A stretch of DNA of 64,000 nucleotides from Phytoseiulus persimilis. Its lineage: Eukaryota > Arthropoda > Arachnida > Mesostigmata > Phytoseiidae. The position numbers and the translations under genes are program-made. Location of the stretch: positions 23,122,745 through 23,186,744 of the forward strand of contig CM075102.1 of the NCBI GenBank assembly GCA_037576195.1, written 5' to 3'. Shown piece after piece: positions 1 to 10,676 of this stretch (position 1 is its first letter; each line of letters opens with the position of its first letter). The notes under the pieces were generated by a model that made no database searches, had not been told where the DNA came from, and saw nothing but the letters and a program-made list of their open reading frames with translations.

Positions 1-1054
1 CTTAAGGACATCTTGTCTCCAACAGGAAATCCGGTTCAGACTCGTAGCCACCAAATTTCCGAATTTCGCTCAGTGAATCAGCTGGCAAGACTCTTCCGAA
101 CGGATCTGTCTGTTATTCGCGAGATTTCAGGTTGTCGACATTGATACCCGCTGACAACCCTCGTTCGGGGAACTTGTATAAGATATCATTCTCGTGTATC
201 GTTTTCCCTGAGTATGGTCCGCTCGGGAACATTTTCCGTGCGCGTTTAGCCCGAGCATCAGACTTCGGAGCTCATGCTATTCGGGAAACACGCAATTTTC
301 GATTCTAAGAACAGGACGCTTGAATCACGGGACTGAGAATGCCCAATAACGTGACGGCAATGCTGAGTTGAGCCCGTAGTTTGCTGTATGAATGCATAAT
401 CTCGCTGGACCTCGCTATCGCCAAAGCGATTAGAAGAGCAGTGTGACTTCTACGTCGATTGAGCCGAATGATGTTCAAGGATTTCTCTCTTTTCGAATGC
501 GCTTCCATTCTCGGCGAGAACGTTGAAAAAACGTTCACAGAGTCTTTCGGCTGCAACTGACAGCTCATAGAAGTTTGCTTCCGATCTCGCGTGCTTCAAG
601 TCAACGACCCGATCTTCTCGACGGCCGTTTGTCTTCGTTCCAGCCACGGGAAGAGTTATAATCGTTGAGGGACGAGGATTCGACAAGTCTTCCATTCAGC
701 ATAGCGCCTTCTGGGTCGAGGTGAAGGTTATCACGTTCGACTAAAGCGGCGTATCCGGTGCCGAGAAGTGGCCGCGACCCGGTCACGGCCATCGATGTAT
801 GCACAGAAATCAAACTCAAACAATCTTGGCGCGGCTTTTCAGAAGGCGATCCGATGTTGCCCCCAATCGGCACCGAGTCCTCCAGCGAAGCTTCAACTGA
901 GTCTGCGAAGCCAGAGTGAAAATACTTTTCTACTGGTCACTGTTGATCCCACGGCGTAGAACGACGCGCAGAGGCCTTATTAGAAGTATGGATCGTCAAG
1001 GAGATGTCGCGGGGTTGAAGTCCGGCACCCAAGCTTGGAGACAACGAAATTCAA
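1..1054. other. Left-edge sequence, no gene recognised
   Basis: No protein family could be recognised here. Two minus-strand open frames, 450-695 and 601-873, have a somewhat protein-like composition but overlap in different frames, and neither contains the nucleotide-binding-domain motifs expected for the missing part of the ABCD gene. The stretch is most simply intron of that minus-strand gene, whose first exon is at 1955-2950, or intergenic DNA. Confidence 0.35.
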
Positions 1055-1672
1055 TTGGATCATCGCCTCGCATCCCATGAACTGACCGTTGCGAGTCGGA
1101 CCAAAATCTTCCTGGATCGTGCTGATAGAAACATGCTGCCGCCTCATTTTGGACTTGAGTGTCTGTGTCGGATTCATCCTCTAAAGACTAAACGCGCCGC
1201 TCTCGTCTTGCTCGTTCATTATGTGTGCATCCGCAACGGATTCTATTTCGTCGGACTAGGTTTCAAATGGCCGAAGGATGAGAAACCGGCTGACTCGTTG
1301 CCGCCCCGGTGGGCAGCATCGCGGAAACTGTTTAGATACATTTCACGTTCAAAGACAGGGAGGAAATTCACCGTGAAATTCTCGGAAAGTATTCGGGGCT
1401 CGTATCTCGTGGTTCTGTTGCGAACGATGGAAGATGGCAAAGTGTCGGTGCTGAACCTGAGAATCGATGACGAGGTGAACGAGACTGAGCTGTCGAGTAT
1501 GATGCCGAGGAAGATCTTCCCCCGGCTACCTCAGCTCATAAAACTAATCGAAACCGGACTACTGACGCCTAGCGGTCTCACGAGCTCCGTGAAGTCTATC
1601 AACTTCACATTTGCTGACGCAACGGATCTATTGAACAAGCTCCGAGAAAAGGCAGTCTCGAGAAACGCTTGA
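1055..1672 (+). CDS. Short PI31-like protein (PI31/Fbxo7 FP domain only)
   Basis: An uninterrupted 205-codon frame encodes the N-terminal (FP, Fbxo7/PI31) domain found in proteasome inhibitor PI31. It is clearly paralogous to the full-length PI31 at 8626-9513: shared stretches include FGLE, ALxLLVH, the SLP..W motif and FRYxSRS followed by KFTxKF. By eye identity is near 40 percent over about 150 residues. Translation may start at the first ATG (1055) or at the internal ATG at 1133, which matches the likely start of the full-length paralogue. The protein stops shortly after the FP domain and lacks the proline-rich C-terminal tail that contacts the 20S proteasome, so it may only dimerise or bind F-box partners. 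An ATTAAA follows the stop at 1686-1691. It is antisense to, and probably inside an intron of, the ABCD gene. It could be a young functional paralogue or a retrocopy; the intact frame despite divergence argues against a dead copy. Confidence 0.7.
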   Translation: MDHRLASHELTVASRTKIFLDRADRNMLPPHFGLECLCRIHPLKTKRAALVLLVHYVCIRNGFYFVGLGFKWPKDEKPADSLPPRWAASRKLFRYISRSKTGRKFTVKFSESIRGSYLVVLLRTMEDGKVSVLNLRIDDEVNETELSSMMPRKIFPRLPQLIKLIETGLLTPSGLTSSVKSINFTFADATDLLNKLREKAVSRNA

Positions 1673-1954
1673 ACGAAAGGAAATCATTAAAAATCCGAAA
1701 TTAGACTCTGTAGCGTTCGTAGTCCCTCCACTTGGTGTTCCGGTCGAAGCAAATCCCCATCAAACCTGATAACAGCGATGGTTCGACCGAGCAAGATTAT
1801 GGGTTGGGAGCCTTCTATCGGTAACCACAACCTCAGAATTCCACTTTCTATTTCGAACTATCTTTGGTTTCGCCGACGCCGCTAACGCGGATACCGCCAG
1901 CTGGTGCACAGGAAAATTCACGGAAAACTGCGAATGAGCGAGAAACTTTCTTAC
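1673..1954 (-). other. Start of first intron of the ABCD gene
   Basis: On the minus strand the open frame of the ABCD exon continues past the GT donor at 1951-1954, but the amino acids stop resembling the family at that point. The stretch is therefore read as intron. No second ABCD exon was found between here and base 1. Confidence 0.45.
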
Positions 1955-2950
1955 CTCGTGTCCTCCGTAGAAAGCGATTTCCTCAGCGTTCGCAATTATT
2001 CTCGAGTGAACAAAACGAAGATAGCCTTTACGCCGTGCTTCTTCGGCAACCATTTTGCCGAATTTAGGGGTAACTTGACGCAAAATGGCACCAGTCAAAA
2101 TCACTGATGCGGTTGCGACGGCTGGGCCGGGCAATCCGTAGGCCCCCATCTCGTTGGCCATTTTGAACAGTGTCAGTGAAATGATAGAAATATCCAACAA
2201 CGGTTTCGTGATCGATGAGTACAGATGAGCCACTGTCGTAGCGAACGTGGTGATATCTTCGGTGAGGCAATGGTCCGCATTTTCCAAACGTGAATCAAGA
2301 TTCGAAACCCTGTAGTACGTCTGATTCTTGAAGTACAGCGAATGTGCATGAGCCACCAGACGAGTTCGGAACGCGAGAGCCAATTTCCCTTCGAGGAACC
2401 TGATTAGTGAGTTGATGAACGTGGCCGGCACAGCCACGAGGAGCCACTTCGACAATTGCACTCCGAATTGAGCGACGTCTCGTCGAACGATGTATTTCAC
2501 CACCTGGCCCTCCAAGCGCGCCACATAGATCGACAGAAAAGTTCGAGAGACCAGGGACATCGTATGTAGGAAGAGGAGGGCAGCTTCTTTACTCCGTACA
2601 GACGGTATCATAATCTTCAAGAGAGACAGGAGTCTCGTGAAGAATTTCTTGTCGAACCGGAGGAGCACAGCTTCCAGTGCCTGTGAGATCCAGTCTTGCG
2701 GAGCAGTTTTGGGGCTGTCATTCTGATTGCCTGTGCGTTTGCTGGGCACTAATTGCAAGTCGGATTTCGAGCCCCCCTGATTCGACGTCCTCTGTTCGGA
2801 GGTCGCTCGAGCTAACTTCACTGTCAACGGGTACACGACTCGCACTCCGTACAGAGCCACCAGCGCCACACAGATACCCCTCGAGAGTGTTTCCGAGCGG
2901 ATGCCGGTCCTCGCTGAGGTGACAGCGAGCAGTTTGCTGAGGTTGGCCAT
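1955..2950 (-). CDS. ABCD1: ABCD1/ABCD2-type peroxisomal ABC half-transporter, first coding exon (partial)
   Basis: This 332-codon exon encodes the N-terminus and transmembrane domain of an ALD-family half-transporter, which in animals imports very-long-chain acyl-CoAs into peroxisomes. The start ATG (2948-2950) opens a protein with a short hydrophobic segment (LVALYGVRVVYP), as in ALDP. Diagnostic stretches follow in family order: LVSRTFLSIYVARLEG, FINSLIRFLEGKLAL, RLVAHAHSLYF, QTYYRVSNLDSRLENAD, LTEDI, and the EAA-like end EEARRKG...NAEEIAFYGGHE. The match is to ABCD1/ABCD2 rather than ABCD3, because AEEIAFYGGHE is typical of the ALD/ALDR branch. The exon ends at a good donor (GAG/gtaaga, minus strand, 1955/1954) in phase 0. 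The rest of the transmembrane region, Walker A/B and the ABC signature are absent and must lie left of the window. Confidence 0.9.
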
Positions 2951-3388
2951 CTAGCGTGAGACACCGGAGACTTCGATGACACCAAAAAGCGGATCTCACT
3001 TGCTTGTTGGGTACTGTCTCATTGGGACACTTCGCACTGCAACGCCACCGAACGCTTCTCGAACACCACGTCAACAGTCGGACGATGCAACACCGCCCGC
3101 TCGCCAGAAGACATCGACCAGCGGCTTCATGCGTGACCCTTCACAGACGCAGTGGAAAGAGCGCGCTGCCACCATGGAAAGGTAACAGCTAGAATCGCCA
3201 GAAGCCGCCGCGACGTCGGTACTCCTTGAACGTCGTAATCTGGCTCAGCGATTCAGTTCGTCACCTGGCGGGCGGGGAGAGCTTTCCTGACTCTTTCTCT
3301 GGAAGAAGAAACGTTCCAAAAGTCCTTCATGAGTGGATGCACGGAGCGATTATGTTGTTCTTCGAATCAAGCCAAGTGATCGTATTCA

Positions 3389-3399
3389 AGATGGCGCCT
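3389..3399 (+). promoter_or_regulatory. YY1-like core promoter word
   Basis: AAGATGGCGCC resembles the AAnATGGCGGC core-promoter element bound by YY1-type zinc-finger proteins. It lies about 440 bases upstream of the minus-strand ABCD start codon, but in plus orientation, so its target is unclear. The assignment rests on word match alone. Confidence 0.2.
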
Positions 3400-5723
3400 C
3401 CCGGACGGATTCGAAGGAAGGGATGTTGGGGGCGGAGCTTTGAACCAATTTTCAGCGCCTATCTGTGCGAATCGAAACAAAGCCGAGTGGCCGACTTTCT
3501 TGTGCTTACGAAAACGGATTGAGATGTAAACCTCAGCGTAGACTGCAGCTACGGAGCACGATCGAATAGAACGTTTCGCAGGGGATACTGAGTTCCATTC
3601 AGTCTTTCGTGGAAGGCGAGGCGACTGCGGATCTCTTTGGTTGGTTCTACAATCTCAGAGACGTTTCACGTCTCGAAGCGACGTAGGTCACGCGTGTTAG
3701 TAACGGGTTTTCATTATCCCATGAATGCTAGGATGATTCTCGCCAGAACTTCCCCTCTGTTGCTGGTCAACAGACAAGCTGAGCCGTGAGGCCTTGAACC
3801 GCCGAGACTTAGCAATGGGATGGCTTCAATGGTTACTTGATTTCTACGGAATCTGAGAATGAACTTCTCCATTGTTGGTCTTCACGTCAAAGACAGATGA
3901 TTTCGACTGACTCGTGTCTCAGTGACGCGTGACCTGAGTCAGCCGAGAACGCATGGCATGCCGACGCTGCCTCCATTGAATCTCTCGGGAACAAGTCTTC
4001 AGACGTTTCCCCCGGATCCCCTTAGTCGCTCCCAGGTTGATCATCAGCGTCGAAGTCACTTCGGGTTTCCTTCTCGACGATGATACGGCAGTCCGATCAC
4101 AACGGGTCGTTTCGCGACGCCAGTGGGTGCTGATCACTGCCGATGTCGCAGCAAATCTCGCATCTGGTACTGGGCGACGTTCGCAAGGAAACCTCTGCGG
4201 CTCTACTCACTCAACGGTCGAGAGACTTCACTTTTACAATCGATTCCAAAGCAGAAGGCACCATAACGACGGCCAGAACCCCGAGGCACTGCGACCATCC
4301 GCAATCGCCATAACAACCACACTGACATTCTGAATACATTCTGCACTAAACACACCACGCGACAAAACACGTCGTGGACCCACATTTCACCCAAGCGGCC
4401 ACATCTGATCAGAGCCGGCCCAATCCATGGTTTTTTTTCGCAATTCGGGTTCTTCACATAACACTTGCGAAAATGGGCTGCCTCCGGAGTGGTGGTCAGT
4501 TCCATTCCAGGGGTTAATTTTCTAGAATTCACGAATCACCTCGGGTGTTCCCCCATTATCCTAGGATTTCCTACGTCTTTCTCAGGTTTTTCAGTGCTCA
4601 ATCGGGGGAAGTCCGACTCGCTACGTGAATCATAGATACATTAACACCCTTCATTAAGTTTCAGTAATTGCTTAATTCAGCCCAAAGATAAGCCCTCAGT
4701 GTACGTCGGGACCGCAGGTCCCCCGCCAACTCGGCTCCAGCCAGCGGCTACGGGCATTCCAGCTGGGGTGTTTCGCTCTCTCTCGTTCCCGAATTACGTG
4801 TTTGTCGGTTGCGGGGCTCCACTTCGACCGCATATTATGTCGATGGAAGGATAACAGGAGTTTTTCCGAAGCGGCATTCCAGAGTCATCAAGTTTCCATT
4901 TACTAGCGTTCCAATTGTCTCATTCATGCGTAACGAGGCTGGCAGCGCCAATATCATGTTCCCGTGCTCGACTCTGCTCTGGACATTTTCGCAATCTGTT
5001 CATCCAACATTCATCTCACCGACAGCGGTTGCAAGATCTCGACGATATTCCAATCTACAGATCTTTGCCAAAATCGCCCTGTCTACCGCCTCGAGCATTG
5101 GAATCAAGCCTTCCTCCTCTACTCTCAGCGTCAGGGAGAACTGTCGCACCCTCCTCTCCGAGACTCCTGGAGCCTAACAACGAGCCAACATAAGCTAACG
5201 CCACATTGTATGCCTCTTGAAGAGCTGGAGGCTTCCGGATATCTGAGAATAATTTGATGCCGAACGGCCCGAATCTATGCTATCCGTTGAGATGCAACAC
5301 GCAAAAGTTGATGCATTCGAATTTAGGCTCAGCAGATTCGGTTCGTGCTAGATTCCATGCCACTCACAAACAATCCCGCAAACAAACAATCCCTTCATCA
5401 GAAAGTGGGGTTCAAGCTGTACAGAACCCATGTTTACCTAGATCCCCGGCTCGGTGCCGTGCTGACGAGCACCCTTGCAGTACTCTCCGAAGATTCGACC
5501 CCGTAGGTAACCACAAGGCTTTAATAACTCTCATCTCCCAATCACAACCCATGTAACCACACCAGAATAAACTACTGTTCATCTGTACGCCGTACGATAT
5601 TCTCATTTCTGACGTAGCGCCCGCGAGGTTGAGCTGCCTGTGTACGGAGCCTCCTAGCTAGTTTGCCACGGAAGACGAATTTCCCCTTCAACACTATCCG
5701 CTGGAAAATTCATCGATTTAGAA

Positions 5724-5765
5724 CAGTGGTTCCCAACCATTTTCGTCCCATGGCCCCTTCACCGT
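5724..5765 (+). repeat. hAT-like terminal end (CAGTGGTTCCCAACC)
   Basis: The word CAGTGGTTCCCAACC followed by CATGGCCCC is the kind of terminus seen in many hAT (Charlie-type) DNA transposons. A matching inverted end was not found nearby, so this is probably a truncated element. Confidence 0.35.
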
Positions 5766-5905
5766 ATCTTGTCACGTCTCGTGGCCCACTTGCTAGAATA
5801 CGTTCTGAGGTACATTAGCGCCGCGACTCATAGCACTGAATGAGTGGGAAAATTTGTCTGAAGAGGGCCATTCATGCTTCAATTATCATCGATGAATCGG
5901 ATAGG

Positions 5906-5945
5906 CAGTAGCGTGCCCAGGGTATGGGGGGGGGGCAAGGGGCCC
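5906..5945 (+). repeat. Transposon-end-like sequence with G-run
   Basis: CAGTAGCGTGCCCAGGGTAT followed by a run of ten or so G resembles the CAGTGGCGTxxCCAGG...GGGGG termini of short nonautonomous DNA transposons in arthropods. No partner end was located, so it is treated as a fragment. Confidence 0.25.
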
Positions 5946-7065
5946 GTCTAGATCGCCAACGCCCACATCGGTTATCACTGATTTAGATGAAAGCGAAGAA
6001 TGCAGAGACTCCCTCTCTAGACCCGCGCTCGTGGAACAGAAGGTTAGCTCCCGGGCTGGCGAGATCTGTCCATCATTCCGCGATGCTGGAATGTGAAAAC
6101 TAATTTCCCGACTCCTAAAAACTTCGCCCTGATACCGAGTCCACTTAGAAAACATTTGACTAGTTGGCAGAATCATGATTGATGTTGAGCGACACCATCA
6201 TAATTTTTTTGCGTATCTTCATTGTTCCCATGATACAAAGCTACAGACCAGCTGGCAGCAGCTCAAGAACCTCCGATCCTTCAAAGTTCGCGCTTAGCGG
6301 CTGTCTGCTCACGGCTATGGGTCAAGTGATCCTATTCTGATCGTGTTGTGGTTGTCTCTAACTCACGGATTCGAGAGAGAGGGGATACCGGGACAGCGCG
6401 CGGTCGAACGGTACACTCGATCTGTTGGAAATACACGGCGTTGCTTGCCCGAAAATTCCTCCCCCGCTCGGGACTCAAGCTCGAAACCTCCTCTCCAAGT
6501 TTGAGTTTCACCTTCAGCGCGGCTCGGGGAGACCGCAATCGAATATGCACAAACTCTATCCGGGCCGATTCAGCTCGAGTGTTCGGAAGGCCACATATTC
6601 GCTGTAGATTTTCACCAAACGACACAAAAACAATTTCATTCCAGAACACATAGAATACTGAAGCGATTCGTACAATACAGAGAAGGCCGACACATCACAG
6701 GTCCTACGACCCCTTCCTCTGATCGGTGGAGGTTGTGATTGCGGTTCACCGATGGGGTTGAGTTCGCCGCGGGCGGCTTCTCTCAGAACCGGAGTAGTTT
6801 CTGAACAACACCCCCTCGAGATGATCAGCCTCCATAGAGTGCCGTGAGGCGAATCGTCTGTTCTCTGTGTCTCACTCGCTGCCTTCAACGGATGAATATC
6901 TAGATACGATGCTCTCTCCGCGAAGGTGAGACCAAACCAGACTCGTCAAACGTCACTCTTTGACATGGAGCACCTGCTCACGCGGCGAGACAGACAACGA
7001 CCGCTAATAGCGCTACGAGAGTCAGCCGGAACGGGCGCCCGAAACTCAACACAGCTGATGTAAAC

Positions 7066-7077
7066 AAAGATGGCGGC
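7066..7077 (+). promoter_or_regulatory. YY1-type core promoter element upstream of TMUB
   Basis: AAAGATGGCGGC is a very good match to the YY1 core-promoter element, which usually sits at or just downstream of transcription starts of housekeeping genes. An ETS-like CCGGAA lies 40 bases upstream (7027-7032). The position, about 360 bases before the TMUB start codon, fits a housekeeping promoter. This is inference from words only. Confidence 0.35.
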
Positions 7078-7432
7078 CTCGTATCTTTAATAACGGAAGG
7101 TGTGAGTTACCGTCGATGTGTTTGCATCAGTGAGAGTTTCAGCACAAACGATGTCGTTATCAGGCCGGCTGGAATCGCGCAAGCGTTCATCACAACATAT
7201 TTGAACGACATGCTGTGGAAGTGACGTACGAGAGGCCACAACCCGCTCGGGTTTCGAGCAATACGTCCCTCGAACGTTCTCACGCATCAGAAATTTGTAA
7301 GCGGATCCGTGTGATGAAACAAATGTGGGCAGTATCCAGATCTTCATGACAGAAGCTGACCTCTTGATGTTTCCGCTCTCCCAGGTCGTTGAGCCAGCGT
7401 GGGCAGTCCATTCATCGAGACCGTCGACAGCA

Positions 7433-10400
7433 ATGTTTGCGCTAAATACGGAGCCCGTCATTGAGGGTTTCGGGGATGAAGTCGTGGTCGTCTTAGGCGC
7501 CACTCTGGGATATATGGTATTCATATGCTATCAGGTGAGGCAACAACTCGGCAGTCTCTGGATAATCGCTTTTCAAGGCGAAGTAGGTTCCACTCGGCAG
7601 TTCTCGAGGATTCCACACGAGTTCCTTGATCGCAGTCAGCGAGCTCTCGTCCCGCAGTGCGGAAAGGTTCGGAGGTTTCGGAGTCTAGTGATGCTCGCGG
7701 GAGGAATTTAGTGATCGAATGCCTTCAGGAGAGTTCCGGGAAATGCGTGGTGGCAGCGCTCCCTCAGGAACTAGCATGCTCGATATTGCGAGTCATCGAA
7801 TCAGGTCGTAAACCGGTTAGAGTGTTTCGAAAGACTTCCGTGGTTCGTCGTCTTCATCGCTTCTTCCTTAGAAAGGGGTCTACTGCTTGCGGGAAATACT
7901 GAAGTTGCCACCTCTAGTCAACGAGGTGACGAGCAAGGTCACTGTCGATGGATCTTCCATGGAATTTCAATGGCACGCTGTCCTCAACAGCTCCAAAGCT
8001 GGTGGTTCCTCATCCTTCTGAGCAGCGGAAGCAAGTGGCGTTCACTCGTCTGACTTGCAATGAGCAGATGCGGAACTTTCAGAGTGTAGTTTACATCGGT
8101 TCCCCTCAGCATCGATCAATCGAACTCGGTATCGCTCCGGAAATCTCCGGGAGGGCCTCCAACAAGGCCTCATCGATTCATCACATGTGCGATCAAGTTT
8201 AGACGTTTGCATTATTTGTATGATTCTGTGCGATCCGCCACCCTATTTCGAGGACTCCGAACGTGCTTCTCTGGATTAAGTTCCTCAATTTAAGGCTTGG
8301 ACAGTCCGGAATTCCGACTGCGTGAAAATGACAATTTCAAAGCAACGAATCCGTCACAGCGCTTGGCTTTCAACCTATCAGTGATCCATCACCACAAATC
8401 GGCGGCTGTTCTGCGGTGCTACGGCTTTGACCTCAGCCCCACGGAATTCTCCGGAGCGCCCGATTTGGGTTCTCACTCTCTGAGTATTTACCAACACACT
8501 TGTCGAAGCAGACCGTTCTTCTCGATCCCCGGAAAGTACACCTCATTCCGCGATTCAAAGTGAATAACGACGAAACTCCAAAGTGTCAAACAGTGCGCTT
8601 GGGACTCACAGGACCACAGGACGCCATGACGCCGGCGGACTTCGGATTGGAATCCCTCTACAAACTGCAACCCATCTCGTCGAGACAGGATGCGCTTATT
8701 CTCTTGGTGCATTTTGTACTCTCGAAAAACGGCTGGCAGTATGTTGGACGAGGCGAAAGTTGGGCGCAAGATGAAACACCCTCAGAGAGTTTACCCCAGG
8801 GCTGGGCCGAAACTGGAGACTCATTCAGATATGTCTCACGCTCGGATCCGCCGAAAAAGTTCACAATAAAGTTTGTCACCCACGACAAATTCCTGCTTGT
8901 CAACATGGTCTCAGTGAATGAAGAGACAACAGTGTCAATGAACATCAACATGAACCAAGAGGTGGTGGAAGGCGAGTTGGCGTCAAACGTGCCGAAAAAA
9001 GTCTATCCGAATCTCTTGACGCTGATCGGTAACATCTACGATCAGCTTGTCCAGCCTTGCGAGGTCTCGTCGCGTAGCATTGGCACATCGACGAAAGACC
9101 AAGCTCCTCAGAACGCCGGTACCCACAGGCCACGAGATCCGGGATACGAACCGGAGCACCGGCCCGTATCCGGGAGGATTCCGCACGCACCAGAAGCGGG
9201 AGTGCTTCCCCTTGGACGCCGCGATCTGGATCCGTTTGCTCCACCGGGAGCAGGGGGTGGCATGGTGTTCGACCCTCTGAGAGTGGATCGACGGCAACCA
9301 CCGTTCAGTCCAATCGGCCCCGATGGATTGCCGTTACCTCGAGGTGCAGTTCCTCCCGGAGCTCGATTCGATCCTTTTGGAGGAGAGCCGGATCCGGACC
9401 ATTTCATGCCGCCAGGGATGGGCAGGGGGGGCCGAGGCGGTGGAGGCTTCGGAGGAGGTTTCGGTGGCGAGTTCGGTGGTGGAGGCGGATTCTACGGCGG
9501 TGGTTTCATTTGAAAGAAGAAAATTAATATCAATGGCGTTGCTCTGTAAAACTGCGATTTTGATCGACAATAAAGCATTCATGCTGTCCCAGCGGTTTTA
9601 GTTCTCATTCGTCTTCCTCATTTGAATTAGTAGTGCGGCGTTCGGCGTTAGCGGGGCCAATGGAAGGTCTGCAGTTTTTCGCTCGGGTTCCTGCACCCAG
9701 TGAAACTGCATTGAGAGGAGTTTTGCAACTGAAGCTCTTACGTCGTTCCAGGTCTACCTATCTCTTTTGCCCGAGGCTGTCGAGGGCGTCTTGCGGGACT
9801 TGGTAGATACAGGCGCAACAAGCACTGTACTCGCGCCACCCGTCGCTGAATCAAAGCCTGAGACGGGGCAAGGGGACGCAGGACGACTAACCGAACCTCC
9901 CGAGCAAGAACCCGAGGACAACATTGAGGTTCAGTAGAAATTTCGGACTAACTTACTGAGAGATTGTCTAGGACAACTTCAGGGGCTATTTGAAGCCGTT
10001 GTGCGCCAAAGCCGTGTCTACGCTCGCACTTGTGATGTGGAACGCAATCCGAGAAACCATTCCCGGTTCTTCATCGATCCGTATTGAATTCTTCCATCTT
10101 GAACAGGTGCCAATTCGGCTGAAGTACCTGGACGACGTTACACTCACTGTGGGATGTACGTTGAGTACCAAAGTGGGCGTTTTCAAAAGCCGTCACTTCT
10201 CACAAGAGCTTCAGGACGGCAAGGTGGGTGCAGGTGAACTCATGATCACATGATATAATCTCAAGTATCAAGGAAGGCTTTCTTCGTTCATCTGATCGCT
10301 CCGCTCCGAGATAGAACGGAGCAAGGTTTCGTAACGGAAACGCGATCTTTCCCCCATTGCAGGTTGTGCGGCTCATATGTTACGGGAAACTCTTGAGAGA

Positions 10401-10676
10401 CGATCAGCAGAGTTTGAAACAATGCGGCATCAACGCGGAGAACAACATAATCCATGTCCAAGTTTCCGTGCCACCCGCCGGACCGCCCCAAACAGCTCTG
10501 CGGGTAAGAATCCCAAACTTAAATACTTTCAATTTGAGCGATCCATTTCAATTTCGAATACTTAGATCGAACTGTTCTTTAAGGATACAGCACCGTCGCA
10601 AGCGTCAAGACTGGAAGCAAATGTTGCTCCCTTGGCGTATCTTGTTCTGGGAGGAATGTTGGCACTCTTCTGGTAG
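7433..10676 (+). CDS. TMUB1: Transmembrane and ubiquitin-like domain protein (TMUB1/TMUB2 family), spliced
   Basis: Five exons join in consistent phase 0: 7433-7534, 9752-9928, 10107-10223, 10363-10503 and 10584-10676. The product begins with the family hallmark IEGFGDEV followed by a hydrophobic segment (VVVVLGATLGYMVFI). An acidic, proline-rich linker ends PPEQEPEDNIE. A ubiquitin-like domain follows (IRLKYLDD, then VVRLICYGKLLRDDQQSLKQ and CGINAENNIIHVQV). A second hydrophobic segment (LAYLVLGGMLALFW) ends at TAG 10674-10676, giving 209 residues. Family members are small ER or Golgi membrane proteins that carry the UBL domain in the cytosol and assist ER-associated degradation. The end is uncertain: a GT donor at 10673 overlaps the stop, so a further exon encoding the usual last hydrophobic segment may exist. 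The first intron (7535-9751) holds the complete PI31 gene on the same strand. Confidence 0.75.
7535..8625 (+). other. TMUB intron 1, part upstream of nested PI31
   Basis: No exon was recognised here. This stretch must contain the promoter and any 5' untranslated exon of the nested PI31 gene. The reading frame of PI31 stays open back to 8500, but residues before 8626 do not resemble the family. Confidence 0.45.
8626..9513 (+). CDS. PSMF1: Proteasome inhibitor PI31 (PSMF1)
   Basis: A single-exon 295-codon gene. Residues 1 to about 150 form the FP domain, beginning FGLESLYKL and containing DALILLVHFVLSKNGWQYVG, ESLPQGW and FRYVSRS. The C-terminal half carries the PI31 proline-rich tail: RRDLDPFAPP, GGMVFDPLR, GLPLPRGAVPPGARFDPFG and DPDHFMPPGMG. 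PI31 binds the 20S proteasome and is implicated in proteasome assembly, transport and inhibition. The ATG at 8626 is chosen because family similarity begins there and the short paralogue has an ATG at the same place; the frame is open to 8500. Unusually, the protein ends in a glycine-rich tail (FGGG-type repeats, ending GGFI) instead of the short hydrophobic-Tyr-X end of vertebrate PI31. A canonical AATAAA lies 56 bases after the stop. Confidence 0.9.
   Translation: MTPADFGLESLYKLQPISSRQDALILLVHFVLSKNGWQYVGRGESWAQDETPSESLPQGWAETGDSFRYVSRSDPPKKFTIKFVTHDKFLLVNMVSVNEETTVSMNINMNQEVVEGELASNVPKKVYPNLLTLIGNIYDQLVQPCEVSSRSIGTSTKDQAPQNAGTHRPRDPGYEPEHRPVSGRIPHAPEAGVLPLGRRDLDPFAPPGAGGGMVFDPLRVDRRQPPFSPIGPDGLPLPRGAVPPGARFDPFGGEPDPDHFMPPGMGRGGRGGGGFGGGFGGEFGGGGGFYGGGFI
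9569..9574 (+). terminator. AATAAA poly(A) signal of PI31
   Basis: A canonical AATAAA lies 56 bases past the PI31 stop codon and before TMUB exon 2 at 9752. It supports PI31 as a separate transcript unit nested in the TMUB intron. Confidence 0.7.

Larger units (their letters stand above)
2951..7432. other. Intergenic region between ABCD and TMUB
   Basis: No coding sequence could be supported in this 4.5-kb stretch; short open frames such as 4809-5177 show no family resemblance. It contains the presumed ABCD promoter just right of 2950, a YY1-like word (AAGATGGCGCC) near 3389, two probable DNA-transposon ends at 5724 and 5906, and the presumed TMUB promoter near 7066. Confidence 0.5.

Noticed and set aside
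450-873. Overlapping minus-strand frames with protein-like stretches
   Set aside because: They overlap in different frames, have no recognised motif and no convincing splice link to the ABCD exon.
7087-7524. 145-codon minus-strand frame
   Set aside because: It is antisense to TMUB exon 1, whose plus-strand reading matches a known family, so this frame is a shadow.
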